64,000 bases of DNA from JBOHDX01 sp050700835. GTDB taxonomy: Bacteria; Actinomycetota; Actinomycetes; Propionibacteriales; Nocardioidaceae. The stretch is taken from contig JBOHDX010000026.1 of assembly GCA_050700835.1 (NCBI GenBank), positions 31,715-95,714 on the forward strand. Reading direction: 5' to 3'. Below the pieces are notes generated by a model, which saw only the letters and a program-made list of their open reading frames with translations, searched no databases and was not told the origin of the DNA. The position numbers and the translations under genes were made by a program. Position 1 is the first letter of the stretch; the number at the start of each line of letters is the position of its first letter. Below are positions 42,738-51,287 of this stretch, piece by piece.

Positions 42738-44150
42738 ATGTCCACAACCATCAGCCCGAACCGGACCGCTGCGGTGCCGTTCGACGACCTCGCCGCGACG
42801 ATGCGCGGCAGTCTCGTGACCCCGGCCGACCCGGACTACGACCGGGCCAGGGCGGTCTACAACGCCATGATCGACAAGCATCCTGCGGCGGTCGCCCGAT
42901 GTGCCGACGCGGCCGACGTCGCCGCGTGCGTGCGGTTCGCCACCACGCACGGGATGGAGATCGCGATCCGCGGCGGCGGGCACAATGCCGGCGGGCTTGG
43001 CGTCTGGGACGACGCACTGGTCATCGACCTTGGGCAGATGCGCAGCGTCACCGTCGACCCCGCCGGTCACACCGTCCGCGTCGACGGCGGCTGCACATGG
43101 GCCGACGTGGACCACGCCACCGTCGCCTTCGGGATGGCGACGCCGTGCGGCTTCCTGTCCTCCACGGGAGTCGGCGGCCTGACCCTTGGCGGCGGCATCG
43201 GCTACCTGACGACGCGGTTCGGCCTCACCGTCGACAACATGCTCGCCGCCGACGTGGTGCTGGCAGATGGGTCCCTCGTCCGCGCCGACGCCAAGAACCA
43301 TCCGGACCTGTTCTGGGCCCTGCGCGGCGGCGGCGGCAACTTCGGGGTGGTCACGTCGTTCACGTTCCGCTGCCACGACATCGGTGACCACGGCACCGTG
43401 ATCGCCGGACCGGTGCTGTACGACCTGGCGGACGCACGCGAGGTGATGCAGTGGTACCGCGAGCTGTTGCCGTCGCTGCCCGAGGAGCTGAGCGGGTGGA
43501 TCGGACTGATGACCGTCCCGCCGGCGCCGCCGTTCCCCGAGGAGCTGTGGGGACGCAAGGCGTGCGGCATCGTCTGGTGCTACACCGGTGACCACGAGCA
43601 CGCGGACGGAGTGCTCGCGCCGGTGCGGGAGTTCGGCACACCCTTGCTGGTCGGGATCCAGCCGATGCCCTTCAACCTGCTGCAAGGAGCCTTCGACGGG
43701 CTCTATCCCGCGGGGCTGCAGTGGTACTGGCGCGCCGACTTCTTCGACACCATCTCCGACGACTCGATCGCCGTGCACGAGAAGTACGGCGAGCTGCTGC
43801 CGACCGGTCACTCGACGATGCATCTCTACCCGATCGGCGGGGCAGCGGCCAGGGTCGACCAGGACGCAACCGCCTTCGCCTACCGAGACGGGGGCTGGGC
43901 CGGCGTCGTCGTCGGCGTGGACCCGGACCCGGCCAACGCGGAGCTCATCTCCGGCTGGGCCAAGAGGTACGCCGACGAGCTGCACCCGCACTCGGCGGGC
44001 GGGGGATACATCAACTTCATGATGAACGAGGGCAACGACCGGATCCGCGCGTCCTACCTCGGCAACTACGACCGACTGGCTCACGTCAAGCGGGAGTACG
44101 ACCCGAGCAACGTGTTCCACGTCAACCAGAACATCCCACCCGCGTCCTGA
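42738..44150 (+). CDS. FAD-linked oxidase of the berberine-bridge (BBE) family
   Basis: 470-residue flavoenzyme. The PCMH-type FAD domain is clear: MEIAIRGGGHNAGGLGVWDD (the His in RGGGHN is the usual site of covalent FAD), VRVDGGCTWADVDHAT, GFLSSTGVGGLTLGGGIGYL. The C-terminal BBE segment reads YLGNYDRLAHVKREYDPSNVFHVNQNI. No Cys is seen at the second covalent-FAD position (GGLTLGGG), suggesting single attachment or none. ATG 42738 follows GAGAGGAA. It probably oxidises a small molecule made under SARP control; the substrate is unknown. Confidence 0.88.
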   Translation: MSTTISPNRTAAVPFDDLAATMRGSLVTPADPDYDRARAVYNAMIDKHPAAVARCADAADVAACVRFATTHGMEIAIRGGGHNAGGLGVWDDALVIDLGQMRSVTVDPAGHTVRVDGGCTWADVDHATVAFGMATPCGFLSSTGVGGLTLGGGIGYLTTRFGLTVDNMLAADVVLADGSLVRADAKNHPDLFWALRGGGGNFGVVTSFTFRCHDIGDHGTVIAGPVLYDLADAREVMQWYRELLPSLPEELSGWIGLMTVPPAPPFPEELWGRKACGIVWCYTGDHEHADGVLAPVREFGTPLLVGIQPMPFNLLQGAFDGLYPAGLQWYWRADFFDTISDDSIAVHEKYGELLPTGHSTMHLYPIGGAAARVDQDATAFAYRDGGWAGVVVGVDPDPANAELISGWAKRYADELHPHSAGGGYINFMMNEGNDRIRASYLGNYDRLAHVKREYDPSNVFHVNQNIPPAS

Positions 44151-44183
44151 AGGGGGGTCCCGGGCCGCCGCTAGGCTCGGCCC

Positions 44184-45068
44184 GTGACCCCAGCAGCGGC
44201 TCGCGACCGCCCGGTCAACCTGCGCTCCCGTTCAGTGCTGGCCGGGCAGGCCGCGGCTGCGGCTGCGGAGGTCGAGTCGGCTCTGGTCCCGCCCGCGGAC
44301 CCCACCGCGGGCGCGTTCTTCGATGTGGACAACACCGTCATGCAGGGGGCGTCCATCTTCCACCTCGCCCGTGGTCTTCACCGGCGAGACTTCTTCACCA
44401 CCAAGGACATCGTGCGTGCCGCCTGGCAGCAGGCGTACTTCCGGATCGTCGGTGTCGAGGACCCCGACCACGTGGCACAGGCCCGTGCGTCGGCACTCGC
44501 CTTCATCGCCGGGCACCGCGTGGTGGACCTCGAACGGCTCGGCGAGGAGATCTTCGACGAGGCGATGGCGCCGCGGATCTGGCCGGGCACCCGCGCGCTG
44601 GCGCAGATGCACCTCGACCTCGGGCAGCGGGTCTGGCTGGTGACCGCCGCGCCGATCGAGATCGCCACCATCATCGCCCGGCGGCTCGGCCTCACCGGTG
44701 CTCTCGGCACCGTCTCCGAGCACGTGGACGGCGTCTACACCGGTGCCCTGGTGGGCGAACTGCTGCACGGAGAGGCGAAGGCCGAGGCGGTACGCGCGCT
44801 GGCCGAGCGGGAGGGGCTCGACCTCAGCCGCTGCGCCGCCTATTCCGACTCGTCCAACGACCTGCCGCTGCTGTCGCTGGTCGGCGATCCGTGCGCGATC
44901 AACCCCGACGCCCGGCTGCGCTACCACGCCAAGGCCCATGGGTGGCGCATCCGCGACTACCGCACCGGTCGCAAGGCCGCGCGGGCCGGGATGCTCGCCG
45001 CCGCCGTCGCCGGAGCCGCCACCGGCAGCGTCGCCGCCGCCGTCGCACTGCGCCGCCGGGTGCGCTGA
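44184..45068 (+). CDS. HAD-IB family phosphatase (SerB-like)
   Basis: 294 residues. The HAD catalytic motif I is GAFFDVDNTVMQGAS (about residues 43-57, nucleophile Asp then Asp), motif II is VWLVTAAP, and the C-terminal motif is AAYSDSSNDLPLLSLVG. The cap region is helical. After about residue 270 comes an Ala-rich hydrophobic helix (MLAAAVAGAATGSVAAAVAL) with a basic end, a possible membrane anchor. A TAGGCT box ends 6 nt before the GTG start, suggesting a leaderless mRNA. It is conserved upstream of bldN in related actinomycetes; the substrate is unknown. Confidence 0.85.
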   Translation: MTPAAARDRPVNLRSRSVLAGQAAAAAAEVESALVPPADPTAGAFFDVDNTVMQGASIFHLARGLHRRDFFTTKDIVRAAWQQAYFRIVGVEDPDHVAQARASALAFIAGHRVVDLERLGEEIFDEAMAPRIWPGTRALAQMHLDLGQRVWLVTAAPIEIATIIARRLGLTGALGTVSEHVDGVYTGALVGELLHGEAKAEAVRALAEREGLDLSRCAAYSDSSNDLPLLSLVGDPCAINPDARLRYHAKAHGWRIRDYRTGRKAARAGMLAAAVAGAATGSVAAAVALRRRVR

Positions 45069-45174
45069 GCGTGCGTGGCACTGCACACGTCCGGTAGGCA
45101 GGCTCCGCTACCCACGGGTACGATCCTCGGGTACATCTCGGGACGAAACAATTCCGAGGCGGAGGGAGCCCCCT

Positions 45175-45909
45175 ATGGGGCCGGCGAGTCGCGGAACGAC
45201 CCACCCCGCGCACGGCTGGGACGCCTTGCGTGCCGCGGTCATGCTCGCCCTCGACCCCGCGGTCGACCTGTCACTGGCCCTGTCGACCAGCCGGGGCACC
45301 ACCTCGCCGGCCCAACCCGGATCGGGCGGCTCACCCCAACCGAAGAACCCCGACGACGCCGTCTCCGATCGGGTGGCCGCCCTCGTCGACCTGGCCCGCG
45401 ACGGCGACGTCGAGGCTTTCGGCCAGCTCTACGACCACTACTCGACGTCGATCTACCGCTACTGCTACTACCGCGTCTCCAGCGTGACCCTCGCGGAGGA
45501 CCTCACCAGCGAGACGTTCTTCCGTGCCCTGCGGTCGATCTCGTCCTTCTCCTGGCAGGGGCGCGACTTCGGCGCGTGGCTGACCACGATCGCCCGCAAC
45601 CTGGTGACCGACCACTACAAGTCCAGTCGCACCCGGCTGGAGATGGTCGCCGACGAGCTGCCTGAGCCGGACACGCAGGTGTCCAGCACCGAGGACGACG
45701 TCCTTGCCCACCTCACCAACCAACGGCTGATGGCCGGACTGAAGGACCTCTCCATCGAGCAGCGCGACTGCCTGGTGATGCGCTTCCTGCAGGGGTTGTC
45801 CATCGCCGAGACCGCGAAGGCGCTTGCGCGCAGCGAGGGCGCCATCAAGCAGCTCCAGCTGCGAGCGGTCCGAAACCTCGCCGGCGCGCTGGCCGCGGAG
45901 CTCCGATGA
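45175..45909 (+). CDS. bldN: ECF sigma factor of the BldN type
   Basis: Extracytoplasmic-function sigma factor, 244 residues. The sigma-2 region is DVEAFGQLYDHYSTSIYRYCYYRV, then SETFFRALRSISSFSWQGRD and FGAWLTTIARNLVTDHYKS, almost the wording of Streptomyces BldN; sigma-4 reads CLVMRFLQGLSIAETAKALA and SEGAIKQLQLRAVRNL. A roughly 60-residue N-terminal extension precedes region 2, as in BldN, where an extension is removed to activate the protein. ATG 45175 has a perfect GGAGGGAG. In Streptomyces BldN acts in aerial development; the role here is inferred. The rsbN-like gene follows. Confidence 0.88.
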   Translation: MGPASRGTTHPAHGWDALRAAVMLALDPAVDLSLALSTSRGTTSPAQPGSGGSPQPKNPDDAVSDRVAALVDLARDGDVEAFGQLYDHYSTSIYRYCYYRVSSVTLAEDLTSETFFRALRSISSFSWQGRDFGAWLTTIARNLVTDHYKSSRTRLEMVADELPEPDTQVSSTEDDVLAHLTNQRLMAGLKDLSIEQRDCLVMRFLQGLSIAETAKALARSEGAIKQLQLRAVRNLAGALAAELR

Positions 45910-46015
45910 GCATTCGAAAGACGGCGCGACCCGTAACCCAGACCCCACCGGCATCGTTGGTCCCAGTGATCCCGCTCCAGCCTCGGGCAGCGGCACCTCC
46001 AGCGAGGACGCGCAG

Positions 46016-47239
46016 ATGAATCTCGGCTTCACGGCACGACGGCGTGCCGAGGAGTTCGCCACCGCACTCGACGGGCGCGTGGCTCCTCGCGACGACCACG
46101 TCCGCCAGCTGGTGCTCGTCGCGGACGCGCTCCGGTCGATGCCGAAGGTCGAGCCAGGCACAGCCTGGTCGACGGCTCTGCGCGAACGCCTGGTGACCGA
46201 GGCGACATCGGTGCTCCGCCCAGCCGGCCCCGTGCTCCCCGCCTCGCGTCCCAGCAGCGAGCGCCCGGGCACCCGGACACCGACCAGGACGGCGCCGCGA
46301 CGCCGGTTGGCGGCCGCGGCCACCGCGTTCGTCCTGATCGGCGGCGGAGCAGGTCTCGCGCAGGCGAGCACGCAGTCGCTGCCCGGCGACGCCCTCTATC
46401 CCGTGAAGCGGGCCCTTGAGCGTGCCGATCTCGCGATCCAGACCTCGAACTCCGGTGACGGTTCGGTGCTGCTCAGCCAGGCGTCGGACCGGTTGACCGA
46501 GGTCAAGGGTCTGCTCGCCCGGTCCGGCGATTCGCCGAGTGACGCCGCGCTGATCAGCTCGACGCTGCGCGACTTCAGCAGCGAAGCCACGCAGGGTGGC
46601 CAGAAGCTGATGCAGGCGTACCAGCAGAGCGGTGGCCAAGGCGACATCACCACCGTCGGCGCATTCGTCTCGGCCTCGTCGGCCAAGTTGCACGACCTGT
46701 CCTCGCAGCTGCCGACAGCGACCCACGACGCGTTCGCGGCGGCTGCGCGGACCGTCAACGCCCTCGACCAGCAAGCCCACGGCATCTGTCCCTCGTGCCT
46801 GGCCGCGGGCGTCGCCAAGATCCCGCTCACGCTGACCGGACCGGGCGGTCCGGTCGCCAGCATCCCGTCCGGAATCGCTCCCGGAGGTCGGCACCATCAC
46901 AAGATGCGTCGCCACGACGGTCCCGGGCAGGTCCTGCCGACGCAGGTCGGTCCGGTCAGGGCCGGTCCGGTCCAGGTGCTCCCGACGTCGCCCCTGCGAA
47001 CCCTGCCACCCGGGAGCGGGACCGGTCCGACCGGCGGCCTGCCCGCCTCGACGAACCCGTCGATCCCGGTCTCGGTGCCCCCCACCGGTCTCGGCGGGCT
47101 GCTCGATCCGATCACCGGCCCGGGTGGGCTGCTGGGAGGGCTTCTCGGTGGCGGTGGTCCCACCAGCAGCCCACCGTCGTCCGCGCCCACCGACGGCGGC
47201 ACCGACGGTGGCGGACCGCTCGGCGGTCTGTTGCCCTGA
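46016..47239 (+). CDS. rsbN: DUF5667 membrane protein, probable RsbN-type anti-sigma factor
   Basis: 407 residues. The N-terminal cytoplasmic domain (RRRAEEFATALDGR...RQLVLVADALRSMPK) has the look of the sigma-BldN-binding part of RsbN. A single transmembrane helix follows at about 97-117 (RRLAAAATAFVLIGGGAGLA). The extracytoplasmic DUF5667 region begins STQSLPGDALYPVKRALERADL and contains CPSC. The last 110 residues are a Pro/Gly/Thr-rich tail. ATG 46016 has GAGGA upstream. Its place immediately after the sigma factor supports an anti-sigma role. The stop codon lies in a short palindrome. Confidence 0.75.
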   Translation: MNLGFTARRRAEEFATALDGRVAPRDDHVRQLVLVADALRSMPKVEPGTAWSTALRERLVTEATSVLRPAGPVLPASRPSSERPGTRTPTRTAPRRRLAAAATAFVLIGGGAGLAQASTQSLPGDALYPVKRALERADLAIQTSNSGDGSVLLSQASDRLTEVKGLLARSGDSPSDAALISSTLRDFSSEATQGGQKLMQAYQQSGGQGDITTVGAFVSASSAKLHDLSSQLPTATHDAFAAAARTVNALDQQAHGICPSCLAAGVAKIPLTLTGPGGPVASIPSGIAPGGRHHHKMRRHDGPGQVLPTQVGPVRAGPVQVLPTSPLRTLPPGSGTGPTGGLPASTNPSIPVSVPPTGLGGLLDPITGPGGLLGGLLGGGGPTSSPPSSAPTDGGTDGGGPLGGLLP

Positions 47240-47273
47240 CCGTGCGGTCAGGTTGCCTTGACCGTGCGGTCAG
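47230..47273. terminator. Duplicated 22-bp palindromic unit between convergent genes
   Basis: Two adjacent 22-bp copies (47230-47251 and 47252-47273), differing at one base, each hold the palindrome TGACCGTGCGGTCA. The first can form CCTGACC-gtgc-GGTCAGG. It lies between the convergent rsbN-like gene, whose TGA is part of copy 1, and the acyltransferase, whose stop is 4 bp after copy 2. A bidirectional terminator is most likely, though no T-tract is present. Confidence 0.45.
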
Positions 47274-47276
47274 AGG

Positions 47277-48383
47277 TCAGGAGAATGCGCCGTCGCGCTG
47301 CACGAGCAGGGAGTACAACGTCTGCTGGATCGTCTCGCGCACCTGATCGGTCACGTTGAACACCAGCATCGGGTCGTCCGCCGCACCGTCGGGATAGGCG
47401 TCGGTACGGATCGGCTCCCCGAACTCGATCAGCCACTTGCTCGGCAGCGGCACGAGGCCCAGGGGCCCCAGCCACGGGAAGAGCGGCGTGATCGGGACGT
47501 ACGGAACCCCCAGCAGCCTAGCCAGGGACGGCACGTTGCCGATGAGGGGATAGATCTCCTCCGCGCCCACGATCGAGCACGGGATGATCGGGACGCCGGT
47601 ACGCATCGCCGCCGAGACGAAGCCGCCACGGCCGAACCGCTGCAGCTTGTAGCGCTCGGAGAACGGCTTCCCGATCCCCTTGAAACCCTCCGGCCAGACC
47701 CCCACGAGCTCACCGCGGGACAGCATCGCCTCGGCGTCCTCGTTGCAGGCGAGGGTGGCGCCGCCGCGGCGCGCGAGTGTCGACACGAACGGCAGCCGGA
47801 ACACGAGGTCGGCACCGAGTGGGCGCAGATGCCGGCCCACCATGTCGTGCACCATCACCCCGGTCATCAATCCGTCGATAGGCACCGTCCCGGAGTGGTT
47901 GGCGACAACCAGCGCACCACCGTCGGTCGGGATGTTGTCGATCCCGCGGACCTCGGTCCGGAACCACTTCTGGGCCAGCGGCCGCATCGCCGCGATCAGG
48001 AATCGCGACGTCAGCTCGGGATCGAAGCCGAAGTCGTCCAGCTCGTAGTCGCCTGTCAGCCGTCTGCGCAGCAGCGCCAACGTCTCCGCCAATCGCGGCT
48101 CCCAGTCGCCGGGCTCCCGAGAATGTGCCTCGGCCGGTGCCTGCGGAGGAGCCGGAGCGTCCTCGACGGGGAGTTCCGGGACCGGCTCGGGTTGCTCCAT
48201 CTGCTCGGGTCGCTCGGGCGGAACCGACTTTGGCGGCGTGGGCTGCGGTGGAGCAGGTGTCTTTGTCGCCGGCCGGCGACGGTTGCCTTCGGCCAGGGAC
48301 CGGGCGGCCGCCGAAGGAGTCTTGCGGGCACCCCGGCCCGGGCGCCCGCGGACACCGAGCGGGATCACCTCGGCGTCAGCCAT
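47277..48383 (-). CDS. PlsC-like lysophospholipid acyltransferase family protein
   Basis: 368 residues. The N-terminal 110 residues are a disordered Pro/Glu-rich region. The acyltransferase fold follows with the catalytic segment LVVANHSGTVPIDGLM, then LGADLVFRLPFVS, VGVWPEGFKGIGKPFSERY and IIPCSIVGAEEIYPLIG. These are the block I-IV motifs of glycerolphosphate acyltransferases. Phospholipid or storage-lipid synthesis at the inner membrane surface is likely. ATG 48383 overlaps the epimerase stop by 8 nt, so they form one operon. Confidence 0.85.
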   Translation of the reverse strand: MADAEVIPLGVRGRPGRGARKTPSAAARSLAEGNRRRPATKTPAPPQPTPPKSVPPERPEQMEQPEPVPELPVEDAPAPPQAPAEAHSREPGDWEPRLAETLALLRRRLTGDYELDDFGFDPELTSRFLIAAMRPLAQKWFRTEVRGIDNIPTDGGALVVANHSGTVPIDGLMTGVMVHDMVGRHLRPLGADLVFRLPFVSTLARRGGATLACNEDAEAMLSRGELVGVWPEGFKGIGKPFSERYKLQRFGRGGFVSAAMRTGVPIIPCSIVGAEEIYPLIGNVPSLARLLGVPYVPITPLFPWLGPLGLVPLPSKWLIEFGEPIRTDAYPDGAADDPMLVFNVTDQVRETIQQTLYSLLVQRDGAFS

Positions 48384-49410
48384 CGCCGCGCCCCCCTGCC
48401 ACCGCGCTGACCAGCGAGCCCACCCGGTCCTCGACGCGGCGTACGCGGGCGGCGGCGATCGGCCCCGGCGGCAGGGCACCGATGAACCGGTTCAACGTCG
48501 CAGTGCTGGTGAGCATCGGCCGGTAGCCGAAGATGGTCTTCAATGCCGACGTGTCGACGCCTCGGCCGTGTGTGAGGAACCCGACGGTGTCCGCACTCGC
48601 GTCCACGTGCAGACCTCGCCCAAGCGACGTCAGCACCGCGCCGAAGCCGAACGACGGGACCGGCAGTGCGGGCTTGCCCATGCGGCGGATCGCCTGCGAG
48701 AGCATCACCACGCCGTCACCCGCGACGTTGAAAACACCCGCGACGTCATGGACCGTCGCCCTGTGGAGCACCGCGAGGACGTCGGCCTCGTCGATGAACT
48801 GCATGCGGGGATCGAAGCCCATCACCGTCGGGACGACGGGGAGCCGGAAGAGCCGCCCCATCGGGGAGTCGAGCGTTGGACTGAGCAGGTTGGCCATCCG
48901 CAGCACGCAGACCAGCATGTCGGGCCGCCGGCGGGCGAGCCCGCGAACATAGCCCTCGACCTCGAACGAGTCCTTGGCGAAGCCACTGTGCGGCGGGCGC
49001 TTTGCCGGCATGCCCTCGGCGAACATCGCCGGGTCGCGCGGCGACGCGCCGTACACCGACGTGGACGACTTCAGCACCAGCTTGCGCACCGTGGCTGCCC
49101 GCTGGCAGGCAGCCAGCAGCTGCATGGTGCCGATGACGTTGGTCTCCTTCGTCGACGCGCCGCCAGCCCGGCCCTGACCCGGCCGGACGGACAGGTGAAC
49201 GACGGTGTCGACGTCCTCGACGGCGAGGACCTTGCCGATGACGGGGTTGCGGATGTCGGCGCGGACGAACTTGACCCGGTCCAGGTCGGCGCGTGGTGGG
49301 GTCACGTCGACGCCGACGATCTTGTCGATCTCGGGGTCGGCCGCCAAGCTGACGGCGGCTCGCGCACCTAGGTCCTGTGAGACGCCGGTGACCAGGATGA
49401 CGCGACCCAT
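48376..49410 (-). CDS. NAD-dependent epimerase/dehydratase family protein
   Basis: About 344 residues, extended SDR fold. The cofactor loop is VILVTGVSQDLGARAA (residues 4-19), the strand DVDTVVHLSV follows, and the catalytic region is VLKSSTSVYGASPRD. The Tyr-x3-Lys motif is atypical: after the Ser/Thr cluster the sequence reads SGFAKDSFEVEGYVRGL, with the Lys but no preceding Tyr at the usual spacing, so catalysis may be altered. The ATG at 49410 has GAGGTG upstream; a GTG at 49416 is possible. It is paired with the acyltransferase, suggesting lipid metabolism. Confidence 0.82.
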   Translation of the reverse strand: MGRVILVTGVSQDLGARAAVSLAADPEIDKIVGVDVTPPRADLDRVKFVRADIRNPVIGKVLAVEDVDTVVHLSVRPGQGRAGGASTKETNVIGTMQLLAACQRAATVRKLVLKSSTSVYGASPRDPAMFAEGMPAKRPPHSGFAKDSFEVEGYVRGLARRRPDMLVCVLRMANLLSPTLDSPMGRLFRLPVVPTVMGFDPRMQFIDEADVLAVLHRATVHDVAGVFNVAGDGVVMLSQAIRRMGKPALPVPSFGFGAVLTSLGRGLHVDASADTVGFLTHGRGVDTSALKTIFGYRPMLTSTATLNRFIGALPPGPIAAARVRRVEDRVGSLVSAVAGGRGDG

Positions 49411-49491
49411 GGACACCTCACCGTACCGAGAGGAAAGCGCCGCTGTCCCGAGCGCCGACAGTCTTCGCAGCGTACCCCGGTCGCCGGGGGG

Positions 49492-49593
49492 TCACTTGCC
49501 CGCGCGGCGGCGCTGGACGCGCGTCTTCTTCAACAGCTTGCGGTGCTTCTTCTTGCTCATACGCTTGCGACGCTTCTTGATGACCGAACCCAC
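49492..49593 (-). CDS. 33-residue AURKAIP1/COX24-domain basic protein
   Basis: Tiny, highly basic protein: V/M-GSVIKKRRKRMSKKKHRK, then LLKKTRVQRRRAGK. This is the COX24/AURKAIP1-type peptide conserved in actinobacteria; related mitochondrial proteins and recent bacterial ribosome structures place such peptides on the small ribosomal subunit. It runs from GTG 49593 to TGA 49492, with AAAGGCGAACC just upstream of the start. It stands alone between the epimerase and the HTH gene, as in Streptomyces. Confidence 0.85.
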   Translation of the reverse strand: MGSVIKKRRKRMSKKKHRKLLKKTRVQRRRAGK

Positions 49594-49686
49594 GGTTCGC
49601 CTTTCGCCGGGCAGAGACCGCAGGCGACACCTGCGGAAGACAGACGGGTCAGCCTACCTGCCGCGACGGACGTCCTCGACGGCGCG

Positions 49687-49896
49687 TCAGCCCGCCTGGA
49701 AGAAGGACTTCCGGAGGTATTCCTGCACCGCCTTGTCGGGCACCCGGAAGGACCGGCCGACCCGAACCGCCTCGAGGGCACCTGAGTGCACGAGTCGGTA
49801 GACGGTCATCTTGGACACGCGCATCACCCTGGCCACCTCGGCCACGGTGAGGAAGGTGACCTCGGGGATCTTGTCCCCGGAATCGAACGAGGTCAT
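49687..49896 (-). CDS. Excisionase/BldC-like helix-turn-helix protein
   Basis: 69 residues. Nearly all of the protein is a MerR-type winged helix: FLTVAEVARVMRVSKMTVYR, LVHSGALEAVRVGRSFRVPD, KAVQEYLRKSFF. This matches the small excisionase-like regulators of the BldC group, which bind DNA cooperatively on direct repeats. There is no effector domain. ATG 49896 starts MTSFDSGDKIPEVTF; an ATG at 49911 is possible. Its genomic place near bldN is conserved, and it is not associated with any phage element here. Confidence 0.8.
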   Translation of the reverse strand: MTSFDSGDKIPEVTFLTVAEVARVMRVSKMTVYRLVHSGALEAVRVGRSFRVPDKAVQEYLRKSFFQAG

Positions 49897-50005
49897 GGGC
49901 GCACCGCACATTTCTGCACGACGCGTTCTGCGGCTTCCCCACCGCAGACCTGACGCCCGTGCCTGGCGAAAGAGTAGTGCCTAATGTGACAGGTGGGAAA
50001 GACGT

Positions 50006-50020
50006 GACGGGAAACCCGTC
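50006..50020 (-). terminator. Small hairpin downstream of acuC
   Basis: GACGGG-aaa-CCCGTC forms a 6-bp stem with a 3-nt loop, 30 bp after the acuC stop on the minus strand. It is followed on that strand by ACGTCTTTCCC, a weak pyrimidine run. A terminator is plausible. Confidence 0.35.
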
Positions 50021-50050
50021 GGAAAGGTGTCCGAGTGGAGGATCCGTGGT

Positions 50051-51235
50051 TCAGGGCTGCGGGTCCAGTCCGTGTGAGGGGAAAACGGCGTTCCGGGTGG
50101 CCCGGATCGCCCGGTCGAGCCAGTTGTCCGGGTCGTAGCCGGTGACCCAGTCGGAGTACGCCGTGCTGCCACCGTCGGTCATGGCGACGGGTGCGACCGC
50201 GCCGACCACCTGCTCGACATGACGTCGCCATCCGGCGGGGATCGCGGTCTGCGGCGCCAACGGCCGCTCGCCGGCGACCGCCAGGAGATGCGTCCAGGCC
50301 CGCGGCACCACGTCCACCACCGCGTAACCGCCGCCCCCGAGCGCCACCCACCGCCCGTCGCAGAGGTCATGGGCGAGGTCGTGCAACGCGACGTAGGACG
50401 CGCGCTGCCCGTCGACGCTCAGCATCAGGTGCGCGAGGGGATCCTCCCGGTGCGAGTCGCACCCGTGCTGCGTCACCAAGATGTCGGGGTCGAAGGCGCG
50501 CAGCAGCGGCGGCACCACGGCGTGGAACGCCCGGAGCCACCCGGCGTCCCCCGTGCCCGGTGGCAGCGCCACGTTGACCGCGGACCCCTCGGCCTGAGCG
50601 CCACCTATCTCGGCCGGGGTGCCAGTGCCGGGGAACAAGGTCTGACCCGTCTCGTGCAGGCTGATCGTGAGCACCCGCGGGTCGTCGTAGAACACCGCCT
50701 GCACCCCGTCGCCGTGGTGCACGTCGACATCGACGTAGGCCACCCGGGCGGCCCCGTTGTCCAGCAGCCAGCGGATCGCCACCGCCACGTCGTTGTAGAT
50801 GCAGAAGCCACTGGCCGCCGACGGCATCGCGTGGTGCAGCCCGCCTGCGATGTTGACCGCGTGCCGGCTCTCGCCGGTCCACACCCGTCGAGCCGCTTCG
50901 ACGCTCGCGCCGACGATCCGAGCGCTTGCTTCGTGCATGCCGGCGAACGTTGGGTTGTCGGGTGTGCCGAGGCCGTATGAAAGGTCCTCGTCGGTCGCGG
51001 AGGTGATCGCCCGCACGGCCGCGATGTAGGCACCGGTGTGGACGGTGCCGAGCAGGTCGTCGTCGGCGACGAACCCCGGGACCTGCGGCACACAGTCGGC
51101 GCCGACCACTCCGAGCTCGCGGGCCAGACGCATCGTGAGGTCGACGCGCAGCGGCGCCATCGGGTGGCTCGGCCCGAAGTCGTACTCGGTGAGCTCGTCG
51201 TCGAAGACCACGCACGCGCCCGACTGGTCACCCAT
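50051..51235 (-). CDS. acuC: Acetoin utilization protein AcuC (class I deacetylase fold)
   Basis: Zn-dependent deacetylase of the HDAC superfamily, 394 residues. Active-site motifs are intact: GGLHHAMPSAASGFCIYND (the His-His pair), the metal-binding VAYVDVDVHHGDGVQAVF, ISLHETG and the Tyr in LGGGGYAVVDV. In Bacillus and actinobacteria AcuC removes acetyl groups from acetyl-CoA synthetase. The ATG at 51235 has a TAGGGT box ending 6 nt upstream, so the mRNA is probably leaderless. The promoter region is shared with the divergent trpS leader. Confidence 0.92.
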   Translation of the reverse strand: MGDQSGACVVFDDELTEYDFGPSHPMAPLRVDLTMRLARELGVVGADCVPQVPGFVADDDLLGTVHTGAYIAAVRAITSATDEDLSYGLGTPDNPTFAGMHEASARIVGASVEAARRVWTGESRHAVNIAGGLHHAMPSAASGFCIYNDVAVAIRWLLDNGAARVAYVDVDVHHGDGVQAVFYDDPRVLTISLHETGQTLFPGTGTPAEIGGAQAEGSAVNVALPPGTGDAGWLRAFHAVVPPLLRAFDPDILVTQHGCDSHREDPLAHLMLSVDGQRASYVALHDLAHDLCDGRWVALGGGGYAVVDVVPRAWTHLLAVAGERPLAPQTAIPAGWRRHVEQVVGAVAPVAMTDGGSTAYSDWVTGYDPDNWLDRAIRATRNAVFPSHGLDPQP

Positions 51236-51251
51236 GCGGGAACCCTATGCG

Positions 51252-51281
51252 CTGACGTTAGCCGGCACCGGGCCCTACACT
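51252..51281 (+). promoter_or_regulatory. Promoter of the trpS leader
   Basis: CTGACG (51252-51257), 18-nt spacer, TACACT (51276-51281). The start codon of the leader peptide (51288) is 7 nt past the -10 box, so transcription would begin at or next to that ATG. Confidence 0.55.
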
Positions 51282-51287
51282 GGCGTC

